NCBI RefSeq assembly: GCF_000220565.1
Contig: NZ_AFPM01000170.1
Location: forward strand, 1 to 58,109
Direction of reading: 5' to 3'
Length of the DNA stretch: 58,109 nucleotides
Source: Oceanicola sp. S124
Lineage (GTDB): Bacteria > Pseudomonadota > Alphaproteobacteria > Rhodobacterales > Rhodobacteraceae
The notes beneath the pieces were generated by a model. That model searched no databases. It had not been told where the DNA came from and saw nothing but the letters and a program-made list of their open reading frames with translations. The stretch's first letter is position 1; every line of letters starts with the position of its first letter. The position numbers and the translations under genes were made by a program. Shown here in pieces: positions 38,167 to 46,619 of this stretch.

Positions 38167-38756
38167 CGGATCCGACCGCCCCCCTGGCCCGTGTTCTGGA
38201 CCACCTGGCCCCGCTGCTGCCGCTGCTGGCCCGTTTCATCTTCGCCGCCGTTCTGCTGCCCTACTTCTGGGCTTCGGCGGTCACCAAGCTGGGGGATGGC
38301 GTGCTGGGGGTCCTGCGCCCCTCGGTCGGCGCCTATGCGCAGATCTTCCCAAGGGTGTTCGAGGCGGCGGGCTATGACACCTCGAAGCTGGGCGCGGTCC
38401 ACTGGGCCGTGGTCACTGCCGGCACCTGGGCCGAGTTCGCCCTGCCCGCGCTGCTCGTGCTGGGCCTGCTGACCCGGCTGGCGGCGCTTGGCATGGTGGG
38501 CTTCATCGCGGTGCAGAGCCTGACGGATCTCTACGGCCATGGCGGGATCGACCATCCCGCCACGCTCGGCGCCTGGTTCGACCGGATGCCCGACGGGGTG
38601 ATCCTGGATCAGCGCGCCTTCTGGGTCTTCACGCTGCTGGTTCTGGCGGTCAAGGGCGCGGGCGCCCTGTCGCTGGACCGGCTGGTGTTCAGAAGTGGCG
38701 CACCGGCTCGTCCGGGCGGCCTGCGGCCAGCGCCAGAAGGCCCGCGATCGCGATGA
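38163..38756 (+). CDS. bufD1: DoxX-family membrane protein (BufD)
   Basis: A 197-residue protein with four membrane helices ('LLPLLARFIFAAVLLPYFWASAVTKLGDG', 'AHWAVVTAG...ALLVLGLLTRLAALGMVGFIAVQSLTDLYGHGG', 'AFWVFTLLVLAVKGAGALSLDRLV'). DoxX-like proteins are the usual fourth member of bufferin operons; a redox role at the membrane is suspected but unproven. The last 23 codons overlap the 3' end of the opposite-strand gene at 38689 and encode an irregular Pro/Arg-rich tail. Confidence 0.87.
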   Translation: MTDPTAPLARVLDHLAPLLPLLARFIFAAVLLPYFWASAVTKLGDGVLGVLRPSVGAYAQIFPRVFEAAGYDTSKLGAVHWAVVTAGTWAEFALPALLVLGLLTRLAALGMVGFIAVQSLTDLYGHGGIDHPATLGAWFDRMPDGVILDQRAFWVFTLLVLAVKGAGALSLDRLVFRSGAPARPGGLRPAPEGPRSR

Positions 38757-39057
38757 AGGCCATGGGGAAGAGGGTGAAGACCGTCACCCCGAAGCCCATG
38801 TAGAAGACACCGGCCGAGCCCAGCATCAGCACCCCGCCCCAGAGCGCCCGGGCCCGCGCCATGCCGGCCCCGGCAATGGCCAGAATGGGCGAAAGCAGCG
38901 CCGCCGTGCGCAGCGCCTCGACATTGGCGACCTGGCGGAACAGCCCGTCGACCTCGCCATAGGCGCGGATCGCCTCGGTATAGCCGTAGCCTGCGAAGCC
39001 CACGACCAGGGCCATCAGGCCGCCGATCAGTCCCAGGATCAATGCCGCGTTGCGCAA
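38689..39057 (-). CDS. Hypothetical four-helix membrane protein
   Basis: A 122-residue protein, 'MRNAALILGLIGGLMALVVGFAGYGYTEAIRAYGEVDGLF', with four predicted helices and a short polar tail 'GRPDEPVRHF'. The pattern recalls DUF4064-type small membrane proteins, but I cannot confirm the family. It is convergent with bufD and overlaps it by 68 bases, so the two mRNAs are complementary at their ends. Confidence 0.72.
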   Translation of the reverse strand: MRNAALILGLIGGLMALVVGFAGYGYTEAIRAYGEVDGLFRQVANVEALRTAALLSPILAIAGAGMARARALWGGVLMLGSAGVFYMGFGVTVFTLFPMAFIAIAGLLALAAGRPDEPVRHF

Positions 39058-39091
39058 GGGCTGCTCCTTCCTTTCCGATTGCGGGCGCGGG

Positions 39092-39406
39092 TCATGCCCC
39101 GAGCGCCTGCTGAACGTCCTTCGTCCAACCTAGATAGAGATCCGGACCCGCTTCGATAAGGGGGCGCTTCATCAGGGCGGGGTGATCGCGCAGAAGATCG
39201 CGCGGCGGGCGGGCCCGCTCGGCCTCGTCCAGACCGCGCCAGGTGGTCGAGCGGGTGTTGAGCAGGGCCGGCCCGAAGCTCTGCAAAGCGCGGTCCAGAA
39301 GCGCATCCGGCAGGGGGGTGGCGCGGATATCCACCAGCTCGGCCGCCGGCAGGGCCTTCGCCGCCTTGCGGCAGGTATCGCAGGTTTTCAGTCCGTATAG
39401 CTTCAT
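39092..39406 (-). CDS. ArsC/Spx-family reductase-like protein
   Basis: A 104-residue thioredoxin-fold protein. 'MKLYGLKTCDTCRKAAKALP' holds a C-x-x-C motif. 'NTRSTTWRGLDEAERARPPRDLLRDHPALMKRPLIE' corresponds to the ArsC core with the conserved Arg-Pro. Proteins of this short YffB/Spx-like type are annotated as arsenate reductase family but many lack that activity. The substrate is unknown. Confidence 0.87.
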   Translation of the reverse strand: MKLYGLKTCDTCRKAAKALPAAELVDIRATPLPDALLDRALQSFGPALLNTRSTTWRGLDEAERARPPRDLLRDHPALMKRPLIEAGPDLYLGWTKDVQQALGA

Positions 39407-39557
39407 CGCTGTCCCTTTCGTCTAATTCCGGGAAATACGAGGCCGTTTTCCTCAACGCCCCTTGTTTTGCTTGCTTTTTACAAAACGAATGCAATCCTGA
39501 CCATGTGGCAAGGTACCGGATCCCGGAATTTGTGGGGTTGATTGCCGCATTGAAGAT

Positions 39558-39573
39558 CCCCGGAGGACCGGGG
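39558..39573 (+). promoter_or_regulatory. Leader hairpin of the cold-shock gene
   Basis: CCCCGG-AGGA-CCGGGG (39558-39563 and 39568-39573), 25 bases before the cold-shock protein ATG. The loop sequence AGGA resembles a ribosome site, while the probable real one is GAGGGAG at 39585-39591. It may form part of a temperature-responsive leader. No clear -10 was assigned upstream. Confidence 0.4.
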
Positions 39574-39598
39574 CGGAACGGCAAGAGGGAGAAACGGC

Positions 39599-39805
39599 AT
39601 GCCTGTAGGCACCGTAAAGTGGTTCAACACGACCAAAGGCTATGGTTTCATCGAACCCGAAGAGGGTGGAAAAGACGTCTTCGTCCACATTTCAGCGGTT
39701 GAACGTTCGGGTCTGACCGGCCTGGCGGACAATCAGAAGGTCGGCTACGAGCTGACCGAGGGACGCGACGGCCGCAAGATGGCCGGAGAGCTGAAACTGC
39801 TCTGA
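39599..39805 (+). CDS. Cold-shock domain protein
   Basis: A 68-residue CspA-type RNA chaperone. The nucleic-acid motifs 'GTVKWFNTTKGYGFIEPEEGGKDVFVHISAVERSG' contain RNP1 (K-G-Y-G-F-I) and RNP2 (V-F-V-H-I). It is preceded by an untranslated region of well over 100 bases with a hairpin, as in other cold-shock genes. Followed by TGACCC/GGGTCA pairing just after the stop. Confidence 0.94.
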   Translation: MPVGTVKWFNTTKGYGFIEPEEGGKDVFVHISAVERSGLTGLADNQKVGYELTEGRDGRKMAGELKLL

Positions 39806-39869
39806 CCCCTACGGGTCACGATCAGATACCCAGACATGCGTGATCCCCCTGACCGGCCAGCCGGGGGGC

Positions 39870-40229
39870 TCACGTCGGGTCCTGACCGGCGCTGTCGCCG
39901 GCAAGGCCCCCCTGCCAGGCTTCTCCCATCGCGACGATGCAGGACTTGCCGTTGGCGTAGGTCACAACCATCGTCCAGTCGCCGCGCGGCGTGGTCCAGA
40001 GCTCCATCACCTGTTCCGGTCCGCGCAGGCCGAGGCCCTCGCGTTCCGAATTCATCGCCGTCTTCAGGCGCTGTTCCATCATCGGTGTGCGGTCACATAT
40101 CACCTCGGCAATCGGAGAAGCCGCCCCGACGGCGCCACCGGCAAGGGCAAGCGCAACGGTCAGCAATGGACCGGTGATCCGCCCGGCGCCGGATCCGGCC
40201 CTCGCGGCAAGGTCGGGGGTGATCGACAT
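39870..40229 (-). CDS. Hypothetical secreted protein
   Basis: A 119-residue protein from ATG 40229 with a GGAGGAGG ribosome site. The N-terminus has a long n-region, then 'ITGPLLTVALALAGGAVGAA', a signal peptide or anchor. The mature part 'ICDRTPMMEQRLKTAMNSEREGLGLRGPEQVMELWTTPRGDWTMVVTYANGKSCIVAMGEAW' is compact with two cysteines that could pair. I know similar sequences in Rhodobacterales but no function. Confidence 0.72.
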   Translation of the reverse strand: MSITPDLAARAGSGAGRITGPLLTVALALAGGAVGAASPIAEVICDRTPMMEQRLKTAMNSEREGLGLRGPEQVMELWTTPRGDWTMVVTYANGKSCIVAMGEAWQGGLAGDSAGQDPT

Positions 40230-40363
40230 GATCTGCTGCCTCCTCCCCGGAAGCGTAACAGATTCATGACGGACCATCGATCACAATGTCCGGACACCCG
40301 CCCGGCGCGGGGCAGAAGGACGTCGCCCCCTGCCTCGATGCCTCTCGCGCTGCGTCAGGCGCC

Positions 40364-40690
40364 TCAGTTCGGCGACTTCGAACCGTAGTAGCTGGGATCC
40401 GCATAGCCGCGATAGCCCGTCCCGTGACGGTTCCAGTCGCCACTGGCGACATTGGGCACCCCGCAGGAGACCTCTCCGCCCAGCACCACCGGCTGCAGGC
40501 CAGCGGGGCAGTAGTTGGTATCGCTAGGATAGGGCGTTATCGCCGGGCTGTCGTAGTAGGAGCTGGTGCCGTAGGTGGGCACCGTGTGGCCCTGGTAGAT
40601 GTCGTTGACCACAAGCCCCTGCGCCGAGGCGACAAGGGGCGCGCCCAGGGGGGCAGCGGCGATCAGCAGGGCGGCGGCGAAGCGGAGCAT
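40364..40690 (-). CDS. Hypothetical secreted protein, Tyr/Ser-rich
   Basis: A 108-residue protein with a clear signal peptide ('MLRFAAALLIAAAPLGAPLVASAQG'). The mature part is rich in Tyr, Ser and Pro ('YGTSSYYDSPAITPYPSDTNYCPAGLQPVVLGGEVSCG'), with two cysteines that probably form one disulfide. No known domain. Codon use fits the genome. Confidence 0.65.
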   Translation of the reverse strand: MLRFAAALLIAAAPLGAPLVASAQGLVVNDIYQGHTVPTYGTSSYYDSPAITPYPSDTNYCPAGLQPVVLGGEVSCGVPNVASGDWNRHGTGYRGYADPSYYGSKSPN

Positions 40691-40879
40691 GGAGAAATCC
40701 TCTGATGAAACCTTCCGGCTTTCCCCGAGGTTAGCAGGCCCTGCGCGCCGAGAGAACGGATTTCGGATGGCTCCACACCGGTCTCGCCACTCTCGATGCG
40801 CCTCTTGACCCTGCCGTAGCCGGCAGCAGCCTGGAGCCGACCTGTCCCGAACAGCCGCGCGGGTCCTGCCCGGCGCGCC

Positions 40880-41290
40880 CTACCCCGCCGCAGGGAACAG
40901 AGCCCGCGTCGCCGCCACCCCCGCCCAGGCCGAGACCCCGGTCAGCACCGTGCCCCAGGTCAAATCGACGGCAACCATGGTCGGCGACCAGTCGCGCATC
41001 ACGGCATAGCTGGTGAACTCGTAAGTGCCATAGGCCATCGCGCCCAGCAGGGCACCGCCCAGCAGCGCCTTCAGCGGCCGGTCGTCCTCGAGCGCTGGGA
41101 CCGAGACGAACCATAGCAGCGCCCCGACGTAGAACAGGTAGAAGACCGCCGCCACGCCAAGGCGCGGATCCTCCAGCAGCTGGTCCCCCAGCCGGGTCTC
41201 GAAGAGCGGCCGCATCACGGTCTTCAGCATGACGACATCAAGGCCGAGGAAGATCAGCGCGGTGATCAGGTAAAGGGTGAGCATTTGCAT
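40880..41290 (-). CDS. DUF2177 family membrane protein
   Basis: A 136-residue protein with four membrane helices. It starts 'MQMLTLYLITALIFLGLDVVMLKTVMRPLFE' and continues 'VAAVFYLFYVGALLWFVSVPAL', 'GGALLGAMAYGTYEFTSYAVMRDW' and 'VAVDLTWGTVLTGVSAWAGVAAT', the DUF2177 pattern. The function is unknown. The gap upstream (41291-41693) holds two copies of a palindromic repeat and a G9 tract at 41353-41361. Confidence 0.85.
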   Translation of the reverse strand: MQMLTLYLITALIFLGLDVVMLKTVMRPLFETRLGDQLLEDPRLGVAAVFYLFYVGALLWFVSVPALEDDRPLKALLGGALLGAMAYGTYEFTSYAVMRDWSPTMVAVDLTWGTVLTGVSAWAGVAATRALFPAAG

Positions 41291-41419
41291 GTGACGACCT
41301 CCCGAGTAGTCGACAAGGATACGCGGAGCAGCGGCGGGTGGATCAGTTTTGCGGGGGGGGGTGGGCGAAGTTGCCTAGGCTGCGTGCGGCGGGCCGACAG
41401 GGCACCAGACCGGGCGCAC

Positions 41420-41442
41420 GGTGGGGTGCCACCCACCCTACG
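41420..41442 (-). repeat. Dispersed palindrome, family B, copy 1
   Basis: GGTGGGGTGCCACCCACCCT then ACG is the reverse-oriented form of the family-B unit (GTAGGGTGGG plus its inverted arm). It lies in the gene-free stretch 41291-41693, otherwise without visible genes. Confidence 0.7.
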
Positions 41443-41539
41443 GCTGGGGCGGGGCACGGTGCGGCAGGGCAGCGGGGCGCTGGCTGGCGGCGCAAGCCTC
41501 GCGCTGTGGCGGCCGCAGCGGGCATCCGGGCATGGCAGG

Positions 41540-41566
41540 CGTAGGGTGGATGGCAATCCACCGTGC
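41540..41566 (+). repeat. Dispersed palindrome, family B, copy 2
   Basis: CGTAGGGTGGATGGCAATCC followed by ACCGTGC. The stem GGTGGAT/ATCCACC is perfect. Its orientation is opposite to copy 1, about 100 bases away, so the two copies bracket the interval. Confidence 0.7.
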
Positions 41567-41693
41567 CTTGGGACGGCGGGTCGGCTGGCACGCGCAACAG
41601 CATTTGCCCGAACGAAGCTGACTAGACGCTCACAAGGGCCTGCGAGACGTAAGCGCCATTCAGGCTCCGCGCGCGGAAGGCGGCATCTGCCTT

Positions 41694-42764
41694 TCAAACC
41701 TTGAAACGACGTCGAATGGAGAAGCCGAAGAGGAAGATGAGGCCGAGGCATAGGTAGCTGTAGAAGAATTGGACGACGGCCACCCAGGCCTCTTTCGGCA
41801 CCACGAGCTTGCGAGTCGAAAAGACATTCACCGGAGAGAAGATGCTCTCGGTCGCGCCGACCACGGCGCGCGAGAACTGGGCGCGCATGTCATCGCCGAA
41901 CAGCACGTTGCGCCAACCGTCCGCGACGCTTCCGGCTGGCACATCGCTGGCAACCGCCATCGGCTCAATTCCGGGCACAGAGCCAAAGCAGAGCAGCAGG
42001 TTCATGAAGACGGCGAAGGACAGGAGCAGCCAGAGAAGCGGGCGCCACAGGCTGAGGCCGTAGTTTCCGAAGAGCCACCAGAGTGTAAGGAAGGGTCGTT
42101 CGGAACGATCAACCAAATAATAATCTACCGAGAGTTGATGGCCCCGCATCTGATGTGCAAGCTTGGTATCTTCCTTCTCCTGCGCCCATTTGTGGAGACC
42201 TCGGAACGAAACGGAATCGAAAAAGATCCAGCTGGGCGCCTGCTGGTCATTTGGCTGCTGACCAGGGACCCCATAAACCGACTTCCGCTGCGGGCGCATG
42301 GAAATCAACGTACCGGAAACATCGATGCTTCATGCCTCGACGCCATCCGGAAACGTGAAGCATAGAATAGAGCCTCCCTTGAACGAAAAATCAGCACCCG
42401 CATCAGCGACGATCTCAAGTCGCGCGATGGTGCAATTCTCGAGACGAACGCTACCTCCCGGCCTGGCCGCTATCCGCATTCGAGCTGCGGTGACATTGCG
42501 GAAAACAACGTTCTCTACATTGAGCGCAATCTCGCCGCATCGAATGTCGCGGATAACCAAGTTCCGCAAGATAGGTGGATGACGCTGGCTTGGCTCGACA
42601 GGCAGGCTTGTAATGCCGCCGAAGGTCAGCCCGGCCAGACCATCCCAGAAGTTTTGCCCGGCATTTCCCTTGATGCCGCCGTCGCCGGAATACCCGATCC
42701 GGAGCCACAGCCGCTCATCTACCTTCCCGGTTTGGACTTTCTTCAGCAGAGCCGAGCTATCCGG
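41694..42764 (-). pseudogene. Broken beta-helix plus two-helix membrane protein
   Basis: One minus-strand frame reads from about 42764 ('LLKKVQTGKVDERLWLRIGYSGDGGIKGNAGQNFWDGLAGLTFGG') through 'LVIRDIRCGEIALNVENVVFRNVTAARMRI' (short repeats resembling pentapeptide or beta-helix repeats) to an in-frame TGA at 42330-42332. It then continues 'SIDVSGTLISMRPQRK' to 41694. The C-terminal part has a membrane pair ('YGLSLWRPLLWLLLSFAVFMNLLLCFG' and 'FFYSYLCLGLIFLFGFSIRRR') like pentapeptide-repeat ion-channel proteins. No start codon is found at the N-terminus, and an upstream fragment near 42770-42897 lies in another frame. GC is lower than in the flanks, suggesting transferred and decaying DNA. Confidence 0.62.
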
Positions 42765-42892
42765 CCCTTGTCAGACCACAACTCCAGACCGAGGATTGCC
42801 AAGGGAAATCTCCTTGCCGTTCTCCGGCTTCGCGACGACGGCTTGCAGCAAAGTTGCCGGAAAGGCGCTAAACCCTTCCGGCACCAATCTGG

Positions 42893-43801
42893 TCACCCCA
42901 CGACCCCCATAAACTCCCGCCACTCCCGCTTGCTCATGCCGCAATTCTCTTCGGTCACCTCTTCGCCGGCGATCATCCGGCGCAGGCAGTCGACCATCTG
43001 CGCCGACATCGTCACCGCGCCCAGGCGGTAATCCTCGAAGGCCTTGTAGGCAAAGGGCACCCAGTCGGCGACCAGCTTGCAGATCTCCTCGGCGTAGACG
43101 CGGATCTCGTATTGGGCATGGGCGTCGGCGCGCAGGCGGAGGAAGTGCAGAAGGTTGTGCAGGTCCACCTTCCAGTACCATTGCGTGTAGACATTGGCGG
43201 GCAGGTTCATCCGCGCCAGCTCGCGGGCGAGGCCCTGCTGGCCGTCCTCCTGGCTGATCATCTCGGCGTAGTGGTCGTAGGCCCGGGACGAATCCGCCTT
43301 GAGGTATTCCAGCACACGGGCGGCTTCTTCGCCGGTCAGCGCCTCGCCGCGGCCCTGGTTGTTGACCACGGATTGCGCCGCGAGGTGCTCGGGCGCGGGG
43401 ATGTAGAACTCGCGGTCGAGGATCGAGTAGCGGGCCGAGTACTCGTTGACGTTGGCGGTGCGGTGGCGGATCCACTGGCGGGCGACGAAGACCGGCAGCT
43501 TCACGTGCAGCTTCAGCTCGCACATCTCGAAGGGGGTGCTGTGCCAGTGGCGCATCAGGTAGCGGATCAGCCCCTCGTCGTTCTGCACCGACTTGGTGCC
43601 GCGCCCGTAGCTGACCCGCGCCGCCTGGCAGATCGCCGCATCGTCGCCCATGTAGTCGACCACCCGCACGAAGCCGTGGTCGAGCACCGGATAGGCCTTG
43701 TAGAGATGCGCCTCCATCCCCGGCACGGTGGCCCGCAGGGTGGGCTGCGTCTGGCCACGCAGCGCGTCGATTTCAGCCTGCTGATCGGGGGAAAGCGGCA
43801 T
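42893..43801 (-). CDS. thyX: Flavin-dependent thymidylate synthase ThyX
   Basis: A 302-residue enzyme making dTMP from dUMP with FAD and methylene-tetrahydrofolate. The signature RHR(7)S is present as '[11 protein letters not shown]' (R112 to S122), with '[14 protein letters not shown]' and '[26 protein letters not shown]' following. The N-terminal 25 residues precede the conserved core. Its presence suggests that dTMP synthesis may depend on ThyX here; no thyA is in the window. Confidence 0.96.
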   Translation of the reverse strand: MPLSPDQQAEIDALRGQTQPTLRATVPGMEAHLYKAYPVLDHGFVRVVDYMGDDAAICQAARVSYGRGTKSVQNDEGLIRYLMRHWHSTPFEMCELKLHVKLPVFVARQWIRHRTANVNEYSARYSILDREFYIPAPEHLAAQSVVNNQGRGEALTGEEAARVLEYLKADSSRAYDHYAEMISQEDGQQGLARELARMNLPANVYTQWYWKVDLHNLLHFLRLRADAHAQYEIRVYAEEICKLVADWVPFAYKAFEDYRLGAVTMSAQMVDCLRRMIAGEEVTEENCGMSKREWREFMGVVG

Positions 43802-44012
43802 GGGGCGAATCCTTTACACTAGATCGGTATCCACCAAGGGTATCTTGTGGGACCGCGAAGCGGAACCTCCAGATGCAGTAGGGCAATTCCGCCGCACCCA
43901 CGCGAAGATCCCCTTCTAAGCACCATTCCAGATTGACTTTTCACCACCCCGACCCGAGGCTTTTGTCAACGCGGCCCGAGAGAGGCCGGTCGAGCATAGA
44001 TGAGGCAGTGAC

Positions 44013-45029
44013 ATGGCAAGGACCTGGATCCTTCTGCTGCTGGCGGCCCTGGCTGTCAGCGCATGCGGGAATTCTTCGAATCCCTTCGACGAAGACGAGA
44101 CCACGGACAGCTCGGGCGACGAGGATGACGGTTCGGGGATCGAAAGCGACCGCGAGCTGCCTCCCGGCACCGCCTCTCCGGAGCCCGACAACTCGATCTT
44201 CCGGCGCGAGGCCCAGGACGACAACGGCGGCGGCTATGTCTCGGCGGTCAGCTACGACTCGGGCACCGATACCTTCACCGTCGACGGGCTCGCCTTTGAC
44301 GGCGACAACGACTACACCCGGATCACCGTGCCCTTCGGCTCGCTCGGCGGCTATGCGCTCTACGAGGGCGCGATGAGCTACGAGGACGCCGAGACCGGCA
44401 ACGAGGTCAGCCAGCTGCTGCACCGGGCGATCTATGGCGTCTCGACCAGCGGCAATACCGAATTCGCCATCGCGCGCTCTGGCGGCTACGTGGGCTACGG
44501 CTTCGGCGGTTTCATCTATCAGCGCAACGGCGAGGTGACCCTGCCGACCAGCGGCCAGGCGACCTACAGCGGCCAGTACGGCGGCTTGCGCGTCTTCGAC
44601 GGTGCCAGCGGGATCGAGTATTCCCAGGGCGACATGACCGTCGACATCGACTTCGAGGACTTCGACAGCGGCGCCGGCGTGAAGGGCGAGATCAGCAACC
44701 GCCGCGTCTATGCCGCGGATGGCACCGACGTGACCTCGGATATCGCGACGGCGCTGGAGGCGACCGCCCTGCCAACGCTGACCTTCGTCATCGAACCGGG
44801 CGTGGCCGACAGCAATGGCGAGATCACCGGCAGCGTCATCAGCTATTACGACGACGGCGGCGTGGCGTCCGAGTACGAGACCGGCACCTACTACGCGATC
44901 CTGTCCGAAGGCGACAAGGATGCGGTGAAGGCGGACGAGATCGTCGGCATCATCGTGATGACCTCGGACGATCCGCGCCTCGACGGGGTGACCGTCCAGG
45001 AAACCGGCGGCTTCATCCTCTATCGCTGA
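44013..45029 (+). CDS. Surface lipoprotein, likely Slam (type XI) substrate
   Basis: A 338-residue lipoprotein. The signal 'MARTWILLLLAALAVSAC' puts the lipidated cysteine at 18. An Asp/Glu/Ser-rich linker follows (residues 19-60, 'EDETTDSSGDEDDGSGIESD'). The body is beta-rich with alternating Gly and aromatic residues ('GGYVGYGFGGFIYQRNGEVTLPTSGQATYSGQYGGLRVF'), the pattern of the C-lobe barrel of transferrin-binding protein B-like proteins. The C-terminus is 'ETGGFILYR'. It lies 4 bases upstream of a Slam gene, its expected exporter. The ligand is unknown; haem or metal carriers are common in this class. Confidence 0.78.
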   Translation: MARTWILLLLAALAVSACGNSSNPFDEDETTDSSGDEDDGSGIESDRELPPGTASPEPDNSIFRREAQDDNGGGYVSAVSYDSGTDTFTVDGLAFDGDNDYTRITVPFGSLGGYALYEGAMSYEDAETGNEVSQLLHRAIYGVSTSGNTEFAIARSGGYVGYGFGGFIYQRNGEVTLPTSGQATYSGQYGGLRVFDGASGIEYSQGDMTVDIDFEDFDSGAGVKGEISNRRVYAADGTDVTSDIATALEATALPTLTFVIEPGVADSNGEITGSVISYYDDGGVASEYETGTYYAILSEGDKDAVKADEIVGIIVMTSDDPRLDGVTVQETGGFILYR

Positions 45030-45033
45030 GCCG

Positions 45034-46527
45034 ATGTATAGCCGCCCTGCCCCCGGCGCCCCGGTTTCCGGAGACCGAGTTTCCGGCGCTCCCGCCCCAC
45101 GGGACAGGGGCGCCTTGCAGACCGGTGCCGGCCGCCAGCGGCGGCAAGGTCTGCGTGCCCTGGGTCTGGTGCTGGCACTGGCCCTGCAGGTCGGCCCCGG
45201 ACAGGGACGCGCGGAACAGGACCAGGCGCTCTACGAGCTGACCCCGGTGCAGATGCGCACCCTTGCCGCGGCCCGTCTGCAAAGGGGGGATGCCGGCGCG
45301 GCCCGGGCGCTGGCGCAAGCGCTGCTGAAGCGCGACCCGCGCGACTTCGCCGCCCAGCTCCTGCTGGCCCAGGCAGCCCGCGCGCTCGGCGAAGACGCCG
45401 AGGCCGGACGCGCCGCCGCAGCGGCCTGGGACCTGGCCGGAACCGACGAGGAACGCTACGCCGCCGCGCTGATCCGCGCCCAAGTGCTGGCCAGCGCCGG
45501 CCACCACACCCGCGCCCAGATCTGGCTGCGCCGCGCCGCCGAGGCCGCCCCCAGCCCCGCCACCCGGGCCCGCGCTATCCGCGACTTCAGGTATGTCCGC
45601 CTGCGCAACCCCTGGTCGACCCGGTTCAGCCTGGCGGTGACCCCCACCGACAACATCAACAACGGCTCTTCCAATGACCGTTTCACCATCGACGGGCTGC
45701 CCTGGGAATTCGCCCTCTCGGGCGATGCTCAGGCCCTCGGCGGGGTGGAGCTGAGCTTCGGCGCCGACACCCGCTATCGCCTCGGCCAGACCGCGACCGA
45801 GGCCACGGACCTGCTGCTGCGCGCCAGCCACCGCAGCTACAGCCTGTCGAGCGAGGCGCAGGCCGCCGCACCGGACGCGAAGGGCAGCGACTACGCCTAT
45901 ACCAGTCTTGCTGCCGGTCTCGGCCGCCGCATGTTGCTGGGCGCGCGCGGCAACGAGCTGGCGATGACCGCCTGGGCCGGGCAGAACTGGTACGGAGGCG
46001 ATCCCTACGGCGCCTTCCTGCGCGGCGAAGCCCGGTTGCAACACGCCCTGTCGTCGCGCGACCGGCTGACCACCTCGCTTTCGCTCGAGGCACGCCGGGG
46101 CGAGGCCGCCCCCGAGGCCGATGTCGGGCTGCTTTCTCTCGGCTGGGATCACGCCTGGACCGGCGGCCAGGTCAGCCTCTACGGCAGCTACACGCGCTCC
46201 AGCTCGGACTTCAGCGCTGCCGACTACAGCGACCTGCGCCTTGGCGCGCGGCTGGCCCCGAAGGCGGACTGGCTGGGCGAGGCCCTGGGCGCCGACCCGC
46301 TGCTGACGCTCGAAACGCGTAGCCGCGATTTCGACCGCTCTCCCTACAGCTTCGACGGCCGGCAGGACGAAGAGATCCGCGCCGAGTTGCAGGTCACCTT
46401 CCGCGACCTCGACTACATGGGGTTCAACCCGGTGGTGACGCTCGAGACCGCGAAGACCACCTCGAACATCGCCATCTACGACACCACCCGCACCGGCCTC
46501 GGCCTCTCGGTCCGCTCGGCGTTCTGA
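45034..46527 (+). CDS. Surface lipoprotein assembly modifier (Slam, DUF560)
   Basis: A 497-residue outer-membrane protein. A long N-region of about 38 residues precedes the signal helix ('GLRALGLVLALALQVGPGQGRA'). Residues 60-185 form tetratricopeptide-like helical repeats ('LAAARLQRGDAGAARALAQALLKRDPRDFAAQLLLAQAARALGEDAEAGRAAAAAWDLAG'). From about residue 190 a beta-barrel begins ('FSLAVTPTDNINNGSSNDRFTIDGLPWEF', typical of DUF560) with amphipathic strands to the terminal Phe. Slam proteins move lipoproteins across the outer membrane to the cell surface. The upstream lipoprotein gene is the predicted client. Confidence 0.87.
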   Translation: MYSRPAPGAPVSGDRVSGAPAPRDRGALQTGAGRQRRQGLRALGLVLALALQVGPGQGRAEQDQALYELTPVQMRTLAAARLQRGDAGAARALAQALLKRDPRDFAAQLLLAQAARALGEDAEAGRAAAAAWDLAGTDEERYAAALIRAQVLASAGHHTRAQIWLRRAAEAAPSPATRARAIRDFRYVRLRNPWSTRFSLAVTPTDNINNGSSNDRFTIDGLPWEFALSGDAQALGGVELSFGADTRYRLGQTATEATDLLLRASHRSYSLSSEAQAAAPDAKGSDYAYTSLAAGLGRRMLLGARGNELAMTAWAGQNWYGGDPYGAFLRGEARLQHALSSRDRLTTSLSLEARRGEAAPEADVGLLSLGWDHAWTGGQVSLYGSYTRSSSDFSAADYSDLRLGARLAPKADWLGEALGADPLLTLETRSRDFDRSPYSFDGRQDEEIRAELQVTFRDLDYMGFNPVVTLETAKTTSNIAIYDTTRTGLGLSVRSAF

Positions 46528-46619
46528 GCCTTTCGCATCGACAACGCCCCGGCCTCTGCTACCTTCCAATCGGAACGGCCCCGCGATGCCCCGGGACCGA
46601 TGGATGAAAGGAACGCGCC

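Noticed and set aside
42771..43523. Minus-strand frame overlapping thyX and ending in a protein-like segment
   Set aside because: Most of it is an out-of-frame reading of thyX. Only the last 40 codons, beyond thyX, may be a fragment of the broken gene described above.
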